From Romboutsia faecis (GTDB lineage: Bacteria > Bacillota > Clostridia > Peptostreptococcales > Peptostreptococcaceae): 64,000 bases of DNA. The DNA lies in contig NZ_JACRWE010000002.1 of assembly GCF_014323405.1 (NCBI RefSeq), positions 186,001-250,000 of the forward strand, in the 5' to 3' direction. A program made the position numbers and the translations under genes. This document shows, in pieces, positions 63,043-64,000 of this stretch. Every line of letters starts with the position of its first letter. Position 1 is the first letter of the stretch. The notes below the pieces were generated by a model, which did no database searches, was not told where the DNA came from, and saw nothing but the letters and a program-made list of their open reading frames with translations.

Positions 63043-64000
63043 ATGGAACAGAATAAAGTAGCTTTAAAGAATATGACAGAAGATGAACTGAAAGATTTTA
63101 TAGTAAGTATTGGAGAAAAATCATTTAGAGGTACTCAAATTTTTTCATGGATATATAAAGGTGCTAAAACTTTTGATGATATGAGAAATATACCTAAAAA
63201 TTTAAGAGAAAAGCTTGATGAAGTATCTTATATTGGAAATATAGAACAAGAATTAAAATTAGAATCAAAGGTAGATAAAACTAAAAAGTATCTATTTTTA
63301 TTAAATGATGGAAATATTATAGAAACTGTTATGATGGACTATGAAGATAGGGTTACAGTGTGCATTTCTAATCAGGTTGGATGTAGAATGGGATGTAATT
63401 TCTGTGCATCAACGTTAGAAGGTTTAATAAGAAACTTAGAACCTTGGGAAATTTTAGATCAAATTATGAAAATACAAGAGGATACAGGTAAAAGAGTATC
63501 GAATCTTGTATTGATGGGTAGTGGAGAACCTTTAGATAACTTCGAAAATACTAAAAAGTTCTTAAAACTAGTAAATGAAAAAAATGGTTTAAACATAGGT
63601 TATAGGCATATAACTTTATCAACTTGTGGATTAGTACCTAAAATGTATGAATTAGCTGATTTAGGATTGCCTATAAATTTAGCACTATCTCTACATTCCC
63701 CATTTGATGAAAAAAGAAGAGAGATAATGCCAGTAGCAAATGCATACAAAGTAAATGATTTAATAGATGCATGTAAATATTATATAAAGAAAACTAATAG
63801 AAGAGTTACTTTTGAGTACTCTCTAATTAAAGGTGTAAATGATTCAGAAAAAGAAGCTAAAGAGATAGTTAGGCTTCTAAAAGGCATGTTATGCCATGTG
63901 AATTTAATACCAATAAATAAAGTAGAAGAAAGAGAATATGAAAGGCCGGATAAATCATATATATATAAGTTCAGAGATTACTTAGAAAAAAATAATATAC
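63043..64000 (+). CDS. rlmN: 23S rRNA (adenine-2503-C2)-methyltransferase, 3'-truncated by window edge
   Basis: RlmN is a radical-SAM enzyme that methylates A2503 of 23S rRNA and A37 of some tRNAs. The frame is open from ATG 63043 to the window end, giving about 319 of the usual 340-350 residues. The N-terminal segment FRGTQIFSWIYKG is typical. The radical-SAM cluster motif is GCRMGCNFCAS, and VLMGSGEPLDN and ALSLHSPFDEKRREIMP follow. It starts 8 bp after rsmB, the common rsmB-rlmN pair. Confidence 0.95.
   Translation, partial: MEQNKVALKNMTEDELKDFIVSIGEKSFRGTQIFSWIYKGAKTFDDMRNIPKNLREKLDEVSYIGNIEQELKLESKVDKTKKYLFLLNDGNIIETVMMDYEDRVTVCISNQVGCRMGCNFCASTLEGLIRNLEPWEILDQIMKIQEDTGKRVSNLVLMGSGEPLDNFENTKKFLKLVNEKNGLNIGYRHITLSTCGLVPKMYELADLGLPINLALSLHSPFDEKRREIMPVANAYKVNDLIDACKYYIKKTNRRVTFEYSLIKGVNDSEKEAKEIVRLLKGMLCHVNLIPINKVEEREYERPDKSYIYKFRDYLEKNNI

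Overview
The window is a continuous stretch of chromosome from a low-GC (roughly 28 percent by eye), spore-forming Gram-positive anaerobe. Gene order (murD-spoVE-murG-murA-ftsQ-DUF881 pair-sbp-ftsZ-spoIIGA-sigE-sigG, then nrdR, two YIEGIA genes, der-plsY-gpsA-spoIVA, and yggS-sepF-yggT-ylmH-divIVA-ileS), AT-rich codon use and frequent TTG/GTG starts point to the Clostridia, most likely Peptostreptococcaceae (relatives of Clostridioides, Paeniclostridium, Romboutsia, Paraclostridium). The species cannot be fixed from the sequence alone. I saw no prophage, complete insertion sequence, CRISPR array, rRNA or tRNA.

Layout. Bases 1-8500 are the peptidoglycan and division cluster, beginning inside murD. 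Bases 8500-11420 hold the sporulation sigma block, headed by a promoter with the unusual 22-bp spacing known for spoIIG. Bases 11500-17200 hold a PRC-barrel protein, NrdR, PgeF, a PhoB/PhoR-like pair and a tandem YIEGIA set with its small partner. Bases 17300-25200 hold a DUF512 radical-SAM protein, Der, PlsY, GpsA, SpoIVA and an ACT/UPF0210 pair. Bases 25300-29400 hold a second division operon (HlyD-like protein, YggS, SepF, YggT, YlmH, DivIVA). An Ile T-box then leads into a type-2 isoleucyl-tRNA synthetase.

Bases 33000-38800 are the accessory part: a GntR regulator with a large-palindrome operator and a membrane protein; a TetR regulator divergent from degV with a clear operator; and a three-module rhodanese lipoprotein behind two tandem palindromic boxes. 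Bases 38800-46300 return to housekeeping genes: a Trp T-box for mtnN-trpS, DUF5665, a DksA-type protein, a polysaccharide deacetylase, lspA-rluD, and pyrR-uraA with two PyrR-type attenuators. Bases 46350-50170 hold DUF1294, a small His-rich repeat protein and a BlaI/M56 sensor pair. The remainder is rqcH (minus strand), dapF-yicC-gmk-rpoZ-coaBC, and priA-def-fmt-DUF116-metallopeptidase-rsmB-rlmN, cut by the window end.

The most interesting signals are RNA and DNA structure and one enzyme. A 25-bp hairpin hides the murA ribosome-binding site. The IleRS signature motif reads GIHH instead of HIGH. A PyrR-type leader at uraA appears to place its closing hairpin over the Shine-Dalgarno. Several large palindromes next to regulator genes look like specific operators. 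Two long hairpins share the same IS-like end sequence.
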